NCBI GenBank assembly: GCA_029573235.1
Contig: JAKQGX010000008.1
Location: 1 to 64,000, forward strand
Direction: 5' to 3'
Length of the DNA stretch: 64,000 nucleotides
Source: Bacteroidota bacterium
GTDB taxonomy: Bacteria; Bacteroidota; Bacteroidia; Chitinophagales; Chitinophagaceae
Shown here: piece after piece, positions 45,777 to 55,305 of the stretch
How the letters are laid out: the number at the start of each line of letters is the position of its first letter
Position numbering within the stretch: the first letter of the stretch is position 1
Made by a program: the position numbers and the translations under genes
The notes under the pieces: generated by a model
What the model saw: the letters and a program-made list of their open reading frames with translations, nothing else
What the model was told of the DNA's origin: nothing
Database searches by the model: none

Positions 45777-48212
45777 ATGAAACAATCTTACAACATTATC
45801 CGTAATAGTTTTATCATAATGTCAGTTGCAATTATTTTGATGACAGCAGCCTGTAAAAAGAATAAAGATGACCCTAAGAAACAAGTAGCTACTACCAGTA
45901 TTCAAGTGATATTGCCTGCAGGTTCTTCTTTGAATCTTTCCAATACAGAAGTTTACTCATTGTCTCAATCTTTCAGTGTGGGAAGCGACGGCAAATCCAA
46001 TATTGCCTTTAATGCCGGAAGCAATGAAGTGGTCTTTCTTTTTGATGGAAATATACCGGTAATGGCAGGTATCATTTCAGATGATAATAAAGAAATATCT
46101 ATTGCTACCACCGCTCAGGCATTATTGTATTACGGACTGGGAACAATGTATGTAAGTAGCAAGAAAGAGCGTGTCGCGCAAATAAAAAAAATAACTACTT
46201 ATCCGCAGTTTACAGTGTTAAAAACATCACTCGAGAAGCTTTTTATAGATAATCCGCTGATGCTCTCAACGGATGCTTATAAAGATGCATATGTAAAAGC
46301 GGTAAGCGAAATACATAACAAGCCCGTACTAGATTTAATAGGTAAGCAGATAAAAGTGAATGATGCGGATGACACCAAAAGCGGAATGACTGTAAGAGCA
46401 CAAAGTGGTAGTGATGAAAATATGGAAGTGCTCAACAATTACGCTCGCAGAGGTCATGCCTATATGTACAAAGTAGCATACCGCGACAATAACAATTTTC
46501 CATATACACTGCTTTCAGAAATACAAAGCAATACCCCGGCAGATTATAATATGGCAGTACGCGGAGCGTCAGGTATAACTCCTGAAACGTCGGGACCACA
46601 ATCGCTTCCATTACAGAACTACGAAAGTGAATCAACTTGGAAAGTACGTGTTGTAGGTGTTGGAGGAAAAGGGTCAAGCATCAAAATGACTGATGCAGAA
46701 AAAGCTAAGTACGAGGAAATGTGTGTCGATTTTTTTGCTGTTGACTTACTAATGCCTCTTATCCTTGATAACTTAAACCAGTCTAAAGTGGTATATAGCG
46801 TATTGCCCAACAACATTGATAAAGTACGCGCTTACATCAACGAGGTAAAATCACTTGTAAAACCAGAAACTATTGAATTGGTAAAGGATGGTGACTATAC
46901 GCAAGCGATAACTGATTTCAGCGATTATGCACTATGGGATTCGTATAACCGCGAACATATTTATGAAAAATTGTTGGAGTGCATTAGTGATATAGTATCT
47001 GCAAATGAACTACAGGCATTGTCTGACATAAAAGCAAATGAAGAGCGCCAACAGTCATTTGTTAAAATCATAAAAGGAGGATTGTTTTCCTGGCTCATAA
47101 ACGCAAATGTTGATGATAAAGCAAATCCAATAGATTCACGCTTTACGCATATTAGTAATAGCAGCACACTCAATGAATGGACTGTAATAAGTAAAGACAA
47201 TGATGTAACAATTACTCCAAAACATTCGAAAATAATGAAGCTAGCAGATCATACGCTCACAGCCTCTGCAACGGCTGCGCTCAGTGCGGGAGAAAAGATA
47301 GAATATGTATGGTCTACACCTGGTTTGTTTGGTGTTTTCAAGCAAAACGGAGCAGAAGTAACCACTACAACTTCCTCCGCAAGCAAAACGATTACTTACT
47401 ATGGCAAACTAGCTCCCAATGATGATAATGTTGAAACCATTTTTGTTAAGGCATCCATCATTGGTCCAAGTGGAACCAGAGTATTGGGAACCGATACTGC
47501 CTATGTAAATGTGAAAAAACTTACAGTTGTAATGAAGCCCAACGGAGCCACACTCACACCTAAAAACGGAACAAAATCAATTACGTTAAAGTTACTGAAT
47601 GCTGACGGAAGCTATCCTTTTTCTAAAGGTACTGGGGTGCAGTTTAAAGTCGTGTGGAGTACTCCTGGCAATTACGGACTTTTGGATGGTAACGTAACAA
47701 CATATGAGACACCAAAAAACACTGTTGTTTATACGGCTACTGATGAAAATGTGTTATCGGCTACAGAAAATATTAAGGCAAGTGTTTTCTTCAAACTCTC
47801 AGATACCGGTTGGCGGCTCCGTGATGAAATAACAGGTACCGTAAAAATAAGCAACGACCCCAAGAAGATTATTTACTACGCACCACTCACCACTTATCAT
47901 CTGGATAGAAATGATCAAACCGGATACTTGTGGCATTACTCAAATTGCGGTGTAGCCATAACCCCAGTGGTAGACGCAGTAACCTATTCAGCAAAAATAA
48001 CATTGGGGAGCGGCAGTACTTACTCCGAAACTTGGTCTGCAACAAATCCGGGCTGGCTATATGGTTATATGTATGCTATAGACCCGGCAACTACTGGAAC
48101 CTACTATATTGGCTATGGCGCCAATTGGGGTAGCTGTGTGCATAATGACTGTGAACATCGCATATCTGATTGTAGCGGAGGAGAAGCACAAATAACCATC
48201 ATCGTTAAGTAA
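45777..48212 (+). CDS. Large lipoprotein B (811 aa), paralogue of lipoprotein A
   Basis: From the ATG at 45777 the product is 811 residues, the same length as lipoprotein A. The signal ends in the lipobox MTAAC, followed by KKNKDDPKK. The same blocks occur in the same order: VILPAGSSLNLSN near residue 45, NKEISIATTAQALLYYGLG, RRGHAYMYKVAYRDNNN, and the Ig-like C-terminal part with YVWSTPGLFGVF, YYGKLAPNDDN and VVMKPNGATLTPK. An in-frame ATG at 45705 is upstream of the promoter box and is not used. It is followed after 32 nt by the T9SS-sorted protein, so the two are one transcript. No function is known. Confidence 0.8.
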   Translation: MKQSYNIIRNSFIIMSVAIILMTAACKKNKDDPKKQVATTSIQVILPAGSSLNLSNTEVYSLSQSFSVGSDGKSNIAFNAGSNEVVFLFDGNIPVMAGIISDDNKEISIATTAQALLYYGLGTMYVSSKKERVAQIKKITTYPQFTVLKTSLEKLFIDNPLMLSTDAYKDAYVKAVSEIHNKPVLDLIGKQIKVNDADDTKSGMTVRAQSGSDENMEVLNNYARRGHAYMYKVAYRDNNNFPYTLLSEIQSNTPADYNMAVRGASGITPETSGPQSLPLQNYESESTWKVRVVGVGGKGSSIKMTDAEKAKYEEMCVDFFAVDLLMPLILDNLNQSKVVYSVLPNNIDKVRAYINEVKSLVKPETIELVKDGDYTQAITDFSDYALWDSYNREHIYEKLLECISDIVSANELQALSDIKANEERQQSFVKIIKGGLFSWLINANVDDKANPIDSRFTHISNSSTLNEWTVISKDNDVTITPKHSKIMKLADHTLTASATAALSAGEKIEYVWSTPGLFGVFKQNGAEVTTTTSSASKTITYYGKLAPNDDNVETIFVKASIIGPSGTRVLGTDTAYVNVKKLTVVMKPNGATLTPKNGTKSITLKLLNADGSYPFSKGTGVQFKVVWSTPGNYGLLDGNVTTYETPKNTVVYTATDENVLSATENIKASVFFKLSDTGWRLRDEITGTVKISNDPKKIIYYAPLTTYHLDRNDQTGYLWHYSNCGVAITPVVDAVTYSAKITLGSGSTYSETWSATNPGWLYGYMYAIDPATTGTYYIGYGANWGSCVHNDCEHRISDCSGGEAQITIIVK

Positions 48213-48244
48213 TTATTTTCTATAATAGCTAAACCAGAAAAATT

Positions 48245-50017
48245 ATGAAACATGTATTTCTTATCTCAAGTCTTTTGTTGTTTGCAGGTATTGTCCATGC
48301 ACAAAGTATAGACTGGGCGACTGCAATCGGTAGCAACTATACGGATCGTGCGCTCTCAGTCATCATCGATAATCAGGGCAACAAATATATTGGTGGTCAC
48401 TTCAATGATACGGTAGATTTTGACTTTGGTGCTGGTACGGCTATCAAAGCTTGTAAGCCCGATGCACTTGGCAGAGGTAATGCTTTTGTACTCAAGTTGG
48501 ATGCTTCCAATAATTTTGTAAAGGTGCTTACATTCGGTTATCCAACAGTGCCGCGCTATATTGGTGTTACTAGTATGAGCAAAGATGCTTCGGGCAATTT
48601 GTTTTTGTTAGGATACTTCAATACTAAGGTTGATTTCGACCCGGACACTGCACTAACACACGATATTGATCCAATAAATAACAACGAGATATTTTTAGTG
48701 AAGTTGGATGCCAATGAAAAATTTTTGTGGGCAAAGAATTGGGCTTATAATTACCCGGAAGGAGCTAATAATGGCGGGGATGAAGAAGGTCCGGCAATGA
48801 TGGTTATTGATGCATTGGGAAATATATGCCTGACAGGACGGTACAAAGGAACGGTAGATTTCGATCCCGGTTCCGGTAATAAAAAATTGACCTCTAACGG
48901 GCAATGGGGCTATGTACTGAAATTAGATAACAACGGAAATTTTCAATGGGCTAAAAATATTGCTACCGACACAGTTGTGGGAGATATTGTCGTTCCCCGC
49001 TCTATTGCTACAGACGCATCAGGTAATTTATACATTTCCGGAGATTTTTTTGGAACCGTTGATTTTAACCCCGATACTACCACAACCTATAATTTATCGG
49101 ACAGCGTGCAAAAGGCCTTTCTCTTAAAACTGGCTTCTGATGGTAGTTTTCAATGGGTGAAGAAGATAGGAGGCGAGGACAATAATCCCATCAGTTCATA
49201 TAATTATGCCAATGCTGTAGCTGTAGATGGTGCTTCGAATATATTATTGACGGGCAGTTTTATGGGTACGATAACGATGGGTGCTACTACTTTGGTGTCA
49301 AATGGTTATTCTGATATTTTCATAACAAAGTTGGATGCTTCGGGTAACTATTTGTGGGCAAAAAGTATAGGCAATACTTGGGATAGCGAACGTGCCACAC
49401 GATTGACGGTGGATGCAGCCAATAATATTTATATAGCGGGTACTTATAAAGGAGGGTTAGATTTTGACCCGGGTGCTTACGTGAAAAACATTACTTCTGA
49501 TGGTGCGTTGGATGCTTTCTTGTTAAAGCTCAACACCCATGGAATGTTTGCTTGGGCAAAAAGTTTTGGTGGTTCAGACAATTCCGAACGTATCTATAGT
49601 GTAGCTGCGAAAGATAACAGTGTATATGTAGTAGGTAGGTTCATGACCCAAATAAATTGTGATAATGATGGCAGCTATTATATCAACGCAGCCTATATTG
49701 GTTCTGGTACCCCGCGATATGATGGATGGATTGCCAAAGTCAATCAGGGAAATACTTCCATTGCCGATATCGCAAACAATCTCGAAGCGGCCATATATCC
49801 CAATCCCGCCTCTGAAGAAGTTGTAATTGATTTAACGGACTTTAATCAAACGAATATACAAGCTACAATTTTTGATATCGGAGGAAGAAAAGTACGCGAA
49901 CTTTTCATAGACAAGCCGATTACTAAAGTAGATATTCGCAATCTTCACAAAGGGCTATACATAATACAACTGAAAGGTGCTCAAACCCTGAACAGGATGA
50001 AACTATTAGTGAAGTAG
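48245..50017 (+). CDS. SBBP-repeat secreted protein with type IX secretion sorting domain
   Basis: The 590-residue protein has a signal peptide (ending GIVHAQ). A series of about seven to nine SBBP-type beta-propeller repeats follows (for example LFLLGYFNTKVDFDPDTALT, LYISGDFFGTVDFNPDTTTT). The C-terminus (about 510-590) is a T9SS type A sorting domain with AIYPNPASEEVVIDLTDF, IFDIGGRKVRELFI and LHKGLYIIQLKG. It should be exported across the outer membrane by T9SS and attached to the cell surface. It is co-transcribed with lipoprotein B. Confidence 0.9.
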   Translation: MKHVFLISSLLLFAGIVHAQSIDWATAIGSNYTDRALSVIIDNQGNKYIGGHFNDTVDFDFGAGTAIKACKPDALGRGNAFVLKLDASNNFVKVLTFGYPTVPRYIGVTSMSKDASGNLFLLGYFNTKVDFDPDTALTHDIDPINNNEIFLVKLDANEKFLWAKNWAYNYPEGANNGGDEEGPAMMVIDALGNICLTGRYKGTVDFDPGSGNKKLTSNGQWGYVLKLDNNGNFQWAKNIATDTVVGDIVVPRSIATDASGNLYISGDFFGTVDFNPDTTTTYNLSDSVQKAFLLKLASDGSFQWVKKIGGEDNNPISSYNYANAVAVDGASNILLTGSFMGTITMGATTLVSNGYSDIFITKLDASGNYLWAKSIGNTWDSERATRLTVDAANNIYIAGTYKGGLDFDPGAYVKNITSDGALDAFLLKLNTHGMFAWAKSFGGSDNSERIYSVAAKDNSVYVVGRFMTQINCDNDGSYYINAAYIGSGTPRYDGWIAKVNQGNTSIADIANNLEAAIYPNPASEEVVIDLTDFNQTNIQATIFDIGGRKVRELFIDKPITKVDIRNLHKGLYIIQLKGAQTLNRMKLLVK

Positions 50018-50185
50018 TATAAGCATTGCTTTCACAATCATAAAAATCATTTTTGAAAATTTGAATGACCTTCTGATGGGCAATGGTGTGTGACATTTTT
50101 TAAAGTTGAAGGTGCCAAACTTAAAGTGGGTGGTAATGGCAAGTAGCAGTTTTGTTTGAACAACGTATTGCTGGCTCAACTAATA

Positions 50186-51286
50186 CTATTGCTTTTTAAA
50201 TTCGACTCTTCTGTTGTTTGCTTTTCCCTCAGCTGTATTATTTGTATCAATGGGTCTTGATTCTCCAGCACCCTCTGTTACCAATCTTGATGGGTCGATT
50301 CCAAAGTTTTTTACAAGAAAGGACTTTACTGCTTCTGCCCGTTTCTGAGAGAGTGTTAGGTTGCTGGCATCACTACCATCACTATCCGTATGACCAATGA
50401 TTTTTATAGTGCCTTGAGAAGATTTTATTGCTTTTGCTGCTAGGTTTAGTGCTGGCCATGATTCCGGTCTAATAACCGAAGCGTTTGTATTGAAATATAT
50501 TGCATTTGTGACAAAATTATTTTTGTCATCAATTTTTGCCTCTACTGTTTCAACTTCTGCTACCTTAAAATTCGTGAAATACAACCCATCTCCCCACATA
50601 TTCGTTGCGAGTATAAACGTGTAGTTCGTTTTCATCGGCAAGCCATTGGGCAAGTCAAGAAACTTTTTCTCTCCTACATAAACTTTGATGTGCGTACCCA
50701 TTCTTGAAATAGATATTCTGTGTACTTTCCCTTTCTTCCAGCCATTCCTAATATCTTTCCTGTCTAGTATTCTTTCACCATCATAGTTTTCTTTTGTGGC
50801 AAGGCAATAAAGAAGTGCTTCTGACGGATGGATGTCAATCTGTATTTGCGGGTTTTCATCAAATGCTGTGCTGTATTCATTTTTATTCACTTTACTCCCT
50901 ACGATGGAAACAATTAAACCACTTTCCATTTCACTCATTTTTTCAGCATCAGCCCACATGTCAAATTCAATGGTGAAATTGTGAGGTAAGGTTTTTAGAT
51001 TAAGGGGATATAATATACCTCGTTTGGGTGTTTTGAGCCAATTGCCGGTGCTGGTTGCAATTTTTTTGATGCCGGGAGGGACTACATCATCTGATGGGTC
51101 ATGTTCAATGATTTTCCACTTGCTGAGTCCTGAAGAAAAATCGTCATAAAAGAACGTTTTAGTGCCGGCCACAAAATCAAAGTTGCTATAAGCTTTGTTC
51201 TCAGCGCTATTTATGTCATCATCTTGAGCATACAAAGACAGACTACCTATTGATACGATTATCAGTGTTAAAAACAATTTCAGCAT
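50186..51286 (-). CDS. OmpA-family protein with N-terminal concanavalin/LamG-like region
   Basis: From the ATG at 51286 (an ATG four codons earlier at 51298 is also in frame) the 366-residue protein has a signal peptide (ending SLSLYAQ). A beta-sandwich segment follows with FFYDDFSSGLSKWKIIEHD and FTIEFDMWADAEKMSEMESGLIVSIVG, which resembles a LamG/concanavalin fold. The C-terminal OmpA domain (about 250-366) has GTIKIIGHTDSDGSDASNLTLSQKRAE and NRRVEFKKQ. It likely links the outer membrane to peptidoglycan. It converges with the T9SS-sorted gene. Confidence 0.9.
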   Translation of the reverse strand: MLKLFLTLIIVSIGSLSLYAQDDDINSAENKAYSNFDFVAGTKTFFYDDFSSGLSKWKIIEHDPSDDVVPPGIKKIATSTGNWLKTPKRGILYPLNLKTLPHNFTIEFDMWADAEKMSEMESGLIVSIVGSKVNKNEYSTAFDENPQIQIDIHPSEALLYCLATKENYDGERILDRKDIRNGWKKGKVHRISISRMGTHIKVYVGEKKFLDLPNGLPMKTNYTFILATNMWGDGLYFTNFKVAEVETVEAKIDDKNNFVTNAIYFNTNASVIRPESWPALNLAAKAIKSSQGTIKIIGHTDSDGSDASNLTLSQKRAEAVKSFLVKNFGIDPSRLVTEGAGESRPIDTNNTAEGKANNRRVEFKKQ

Positions 51287-51578
51287 GTTTGATTGCATAG
51301 TGGTAAATGTTCTAAATAAAAAAATATGGGTTTCGGTACCACTTAAAGTACGGTACAGTTTTATTATGATTCAAAAAATACGCTTCAACAAATGTAGTGA
51401 ATGTTTTACCATACTTAGAGCTAAGATTCTCTTGGTATAAAGTTTTTGATATTGTTCAATAGGTGGAGTAATATGTCATTTGTTATAGTACAAAGCAAAG
51501 TGGAGAAGGTAGCTTTGGAAAGGAAGAATTGTATTGTTTTAACCGATTTTGCTGATAGCTAGCCTTTACTACTGCTGT

Positions 51579-52196
51579 TTATTTACCAATCAACACATGG
51601 TATTCCGTTGGGATTTTGACTCCTCTAAAATGATTGGTTAATCCAAAGAGTGTTATCAAGGTGATGCAAATACCCATCACTAGAATAATCTTTGATTGCT
51701 TTGCAGGGGATAATCCCAATACATTTAGTTTCATTTTTTTGTAATGAATTGTTGCAATGTGCCCAAAGAAAGAGATAATTGCAAATGTGTAATAAGGGAC
51801 AAAAAACAAGTTTGTTGGGAAACTATTCAATCCTGCTGCACCAAAGTAATAGTTAGTGTCTAGCAGCAAATAGAATCGCCCAACGAAAACAACGCCCACA
51901 TGAAAAATGATGAAAAAAACCAAGTAGCCTCCTGTCCATACTTGCTACTTGTCAATGGTATTCCATGCATTTCTTTTTCGGATAAGGATTTGTATAAAGC
52001 CAGACAATATTTTAACTGATAACGCAAGTAACAGTACAATTTCTACAAACATATTTCGATAGAAACGTCGTAATGTATTCATCAATGTAACATGCATTTC
52101 TACCCCAAAAACGCTAGATATATGATTGAATAAATGCATCCCAACAAAGGCAGTTACAATCATCCCTGAAATGAAATGTACCTTCTTAATACTCAT
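51579..52196 (-). pseudogene. Cytochrome-b/SdhC-like 5-helix membrane protein interrupted by an in-frame TAG
   Basis: Two segments lie in the same frame. The upstream one (52196-51945, 83 residues) contains HLFNH in helix 1. The downstream one (51923-51579, 114 residues) has IIFHVGVVF and FFGHIATIHYKK. Between them the TAG at 51945-51947 is followed by seven sense codons (QVWTGGY) and then LVFFIIFHV. Read through, the product is about 205 residues, with paired histidines of the kind that ligate b-type heme in succinate dehydrogenase-like anchors. No Met starts the second part (it begins at a TTG). It is the last gene of the OMP-DUF6326 operon. It could be a pseudogene, a readthrough case or a sequencing error. 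Confidence 0.75.
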
Positions 52197-52221
52197 GATA
52201 ACTATTGAATGATGACTTTAC

Positions 52222-52653
52222 TTAATGAGAGATATCCACTTTAACATGAGGCCATTTCCAAGCATAATATATAATTAGGGAAAGGAGCAATATTTCTACA
52301 GCCGCACCAAACACCATATGAACCCATGCCTCCCCAGCCAGATTAAACAGCATATAAGGAACATGAATGATAGCAGCCGTAATGTTTACGATTCGATTGA
52401 TCGTTGCTTGTAGCAGCACGGAAAGAAAAATCATAAGAATAGGTAATGTGGCTAATGCAAGGGCTGTAAATAGAAACCCTTGTGTAATGTCAAAAACAAA
52501 AACTTTCCCGTTTATGATATTTTCAATCTTGTGGGGCATGTACAATGCGAATACATCCACGTAGATATAGAGAAACATAAAACTTACCCAAAGTGCAGCA
52601 AGCTTCAGTTTTACATTGATGCTCACTTCTTCAAATCTCTTTTTTGAATGCAT
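52222..52653 (-). CDS. DUF6326-family four-helix membrane protein
   Basis: The 143-residue protein has four hydrophobic helices and begins like family members (KLKLAALWVSFMFLYIYVDVFALYMPHKIENI). The family has no known activity. It sits 25 nt upstream of the cytochrome-b-like gene and 3 nt after the outer-membrane protein gene, so it is the middle of an operon. Confidence 0.75.
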   Translation of the reverse strand: MHSKKRFEEVSINVKLKLAALWVSFMFLYIYVDVFALYMPHKIENIINGKVFVFDITQGFLFTALALATLPILMIFLSVLLQATINRIVNITAAIIHVPYMLFNLAGEAWVHMVFGAAVEILLLSLIIYYAWKWPHVKVDISH

Positions 52654-52656
52654 ATA

Positions 52657-53286
52657 CTAAAAGTTAATTCCAATATTAAGCCCCGGTTCAGGGAAGACAA
52701 ACTTTGACCATTTATCATCCAATTGTTTAAACCCATCCGGTAGCTCGGTGTGATAAGCACGGTGTGTCATACAAATAGATGGTTGAAAGAATATTTTGTC
52801 TTTAAAGAGTTTGAAGTGATAACCGATACGATACGAATTAAAAACCTGAAACCCATCATCAATTTTAGTACGATAATCATTCACGAAAATTTGATAGGTA
52901 GGCATTATATCCAGTTGTGCATAAAATTCCTTCCATAAAAAACGGGTGTATGATGCCGTAATGCCATATTCACGTACATATCCAGGGAATTTTTCATCCG
53001 CCTTTTTGTATGCGTTGTTTAGGAAAGGATGAATACCATTTGGCCAGGCGTATTTCCAAGTTTTGGGCGACAATGCAATAACATCTTTCCGCGTAATTCG
53101 GTACCCCAAGTTGAGTTCAAAAAATTGAGGTGGGTTCTTTGTATCCAAATTGCCCAATAAAACAAATAAGGATGTGCCAACGAACCATTGTTTGTATGTT
53201 TTTTCCTCTTTGGTATTTTGTGCATTCGCCTTAGTGCAGTTGGTCAATAGAAGCAAAAGCCCTATTCCAATAATCTTCTTTTGCAT
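52657..53286 (-). CDS. Small outer-membrane beta-barrel-like protein
   Basis: The 209-residue protein has a signal sequence (LLLLTNCTKANAQ), cleaved either as a lipoprotein at Cys17 or after ANAQ. The mature part has alternating-strand segments (PQFFELNLGYRITRKDVIAL, YGITASYTRFLWKEFYAQLDI) and ends in LNIGINF, as outer-membrane barrels do. No named family. It is the first gene of the operon with DUF6326 and the cytochrome-b-like gene, and a -7 box (53315-53322) is upstream. Confidence 0.7.
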   Translation of the reverse strand: MQKKIIGIGLLLLLTNCTKANAQNTKEEKTYKQWFVGTSLFVLLGNLDTKNPPQFFELNLGYRITRKDVIALSPKTWKYAWPNGIHPFLNNAYKKADEKFPGYVREYGITASYTRFLWKEFYAQLDIMPTYQIFVNDYRTKIDDGFQVFNSYRIGYHFKLFKDKIFFQPSICMTHRAYHTELPDGFKQLDDKWSKFVFPEPGLNIGINF

Positions 53287-53314
53287 GTTGTTTGTCAGAT
53301 ATTGTTTGATGATG

Positions 53315-53322
53315 CAAAAGTA
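53315..53322 (-). promoter_or_regulatory. -7 box of the outer-membrane protein/DUF6326/cytochrome-b-like operon
   Basis: TACTTTTG on the minus strand is an exact TAnnTTTG match, 28 nt before the ATG at 53286. Confidence 0.45.
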
Positions 53323-53369
53323 GATGGGCTGGTGCGCTACACTCGTTCACTTAAGTTAAGAAATATTCC

Positions 53370-53948
53370 TTATTGCTTTTTTTCAAGAATCCTTGCCCTT
53401 AGCCTACTTAAGGATTGAGGTTGGATGCCTAGATAATTGGCTAATTGGTGTTGTGGTACCCGCTGGATAAGGTCAGGTCTTCGTTGCAATAAATTCAGAT
53501 ATCGTTGTTCGGGTGATGAGGTTTTGAATAAATCAAAGTCTGTTTGTTGTATTGCCAACCGTTCTTCAGACAGCTTTCTGCAAAGGGTTTCAAACTTCGG
53601 AAACCTACCATTGATCTCGCTCTCCATATCTGCCCGTGAAATAATTAATATGCTATCCTCAACACAACTGATGTAATATTCTGATGGTGTATCGTTCATT
53701 ACACAGTGCGGTGTTAATCCTTCCATTTCTGTGTAAAAGGCGGTTGTTTTTTCTTCCCCTTCAATTATATAATAGGTGCGGATACAGCCCTTTAATACGA
53801 AGAAACTTTCTTTTGACTGTTGTCCTTCTTTGAGCAATGTGGTGCCTTTCTTTACGGTATGGATAATGTCTAAAGAAGTAATGGCATTCATCTCTTCTGT
53901 TGTCAGAGAAACGTACTTAGCCAAGAAGGTAAATAGAATGTCGTGCAT
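53370..53948 (-). CDS. Crp/Fnr-family transcriptional regulator (copy 1)
   Basis: The 192-residue protein has an N-terminal cyclic-nucleotide-binding-like fold (KKGTTLLKEGQQSKESFFVLKGCIRTYY). The C-terminal winged HTH (about 150-190) has LIQRVPQHQLANYLGIQPQSLSRLRARI. No cysteine cluster typical of Fnr is visible. The next gene (53286, same strand) is a probable target operon. A second regulator of this family is at 55306. Confidence 0.9.
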   Translation of the reverse strand: MHDILFTFLAKYVSLTTEEMNAITSLDIIHTVKKGTTLLKEGQQSKESFFVLKGCIRTYYIIEGEEKTTAFYTEMEGLTPHCVMNDTPSEYYISCVEDSILIISRADMESEINGRFPKFETLCRKLSEERLAIQQTDFDLFKTSSPEQRYLNLLQRRPDLIQRVPQHQLANYLGIQPQSLSRLRARILEKKQ

Positions 53949-54078
53949 GGTTCGATATGATGCGGTTGCAGGCGCAGCAATTACCTATTAGAAGATAGTA
54001 TTTGCAAGTGCATTTTATAGAATGTAAATATATCCAAAATTACACCTCAATTTCCCATAACAATATTTGTTCTTCACT

Positions 54079-55293
54079 TTAAGAAATCACCTTTTGCGCA
54101 AAGTGCTTGAGCTGTGTAAGCAGTAGGAATACGGCACTCAAAAAGAGTAATAGTGCCACAGCAAACAACATTTGATTGATATAGGGTATAGGTATATAAG
54201 CAAATGCTGCCATTCCTTGAACGCCCAATAGTAACTCGTTTAAGAATACGCCTACTAAAAATAGGATGGAAGCCGTTTTAGCTGAAGGAGTGGTAGCCAT
54301 CCAACCTTTGGCAAACAAAAATCCAATAAAGAATAAGCTGAACACACCTAATAATACCAAGTGTAAGTAGGCAATTACAATGGGACGGATACCAAATACC
54401 AATTGACTGAGAGAAGGAATGACTGAAATGGTTTGTAGTACAAATTTGATGGTCATAGCAAATGCAGCAGCGTAAAAAAAGATATTCACCCAAGTCGGAA
54501 AGTTAGTTTTATAGGTGCGTAAACACAGCAGTTTTTTTAACAACATAAACCACGCTACCATTTGAATAACCGTAAACAAAACCGTAATGATATAAAGCCA
54601 AGTGGGTAAATGTGTCCATAATATGGAGAGGAAAAATGTGGGAATTGCCGATGCTGCCAAGATGCGAAATTCATTCTTTATAGATGGAAAATCCTTGGGT
54701 AGCGCATGAACCACCAATGCCATTGCCCCAAAGAAAAACCAGCCACTGTATTGGAAGTGCAAGTAATAATACACCGATCCTAAGTAAAAATAGGAGTTAA
54801 CATTCTTGGTAATCATCGTATAGGCAAGCGATAGCGGGCCCGCAGAAGAAAGAATGTTTAGCAACAAAGCCGTAACAATCCATGGGGTTGCCAAATTGTT
54901 TGCAGGAAAATGCTTGATGTCCTTGATGTAAAACCACGCATAAACAATACCGATGATAATCGTAAGCCCGGAGAAAATAAAAGACCCCATGGCATAGCCC
55001 TGATACGTAAACGTAACCAACATGCCAAATGCCGCGACCAAATTGGCTATGATAATCGTATAGTATTTGGAAAGTTGCTTTTGAGTAAGGTGCTTAGATG
55101 CCATCCAAGTGAGGCAGGTGTAGAGCAAATGACTAATCCATCCATTGAACGCAAAATGTGAGTGTGCGTGTAATAAATTTTTCTGGTTTAAGTATGGGAA
55201 GTCGAAGGCTATCTTATAGCGCATTAGTGTTCCATAAAATGCTACAATAATGATACTGATAATTGCCAGGCGAAACCATTTATTTGTACTCAT
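54079..55293 (-). CDS. Heme-copper-oxidase-like 12-helix membrane protein
   Basis: The 404-residue protein has about 12 membrane helices with conserved histidines at positions like those of the COX1/NorB fold: LLHAHSHFAFNGWISH in helix 2, YYLHFQYSGWFFFGAM in the middle and AYLHLVLLGVFSLFF later. The HPEVY and paired-HH CuB motifs of true cytochrome oxidases are not visible, so it may be NO-related or a heme-containing relative without oxidase activity. It starts 12 nt after the stop of the Crp/Fnr gene at 55306, so the pair is an operon. Confidence 0.65.
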   Translation of the reverse strand: MSTNKWFRLAIISIIIVAFYGTLMRYKIAFDFPYLNQKNLLHAHSHFAFNGWISHLLYTCLTWMASKHLTQKQLSKYYTIIIANLVAAFGMLVTFTYQGYAMGSFIFSGLTIIIGIVYAWFYIKDIKHFPANNLATPWIVTALLLNILSSAGPLSLAYTMITKNVNSYFYLGSVYYYLHFQYSGWFFFGAMALVVHALPKDFPSIKNEFRILAASAIPTFFLSILWTHLPTWLYIITVLFTVIQMVAWFMLLKKLLCLRTYKTNFPTWVNIFFYAAAFAMTIKFVLQTISVIPSLSQLVFGIRPIVIAYLHLVLLGVFSLFFIGFLFAKGWMATTPSAKTASILFLVGVFLNELLLGVQGMAAFAYIPIPYINQMLFAVALLLFLSAVFLLLTQLKHFAQKVIS

Positions 55294-55305
55294 ACATTCA
55301 GAAGA

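Noticed and set aside
51945-51947. TAG as a programmed amino-acid codon (pyrrolysine)
   Set aside because: Pyrrolysine machinery is not known in this phylum and nothing in the window suggests it. A mutation or error is simpler.
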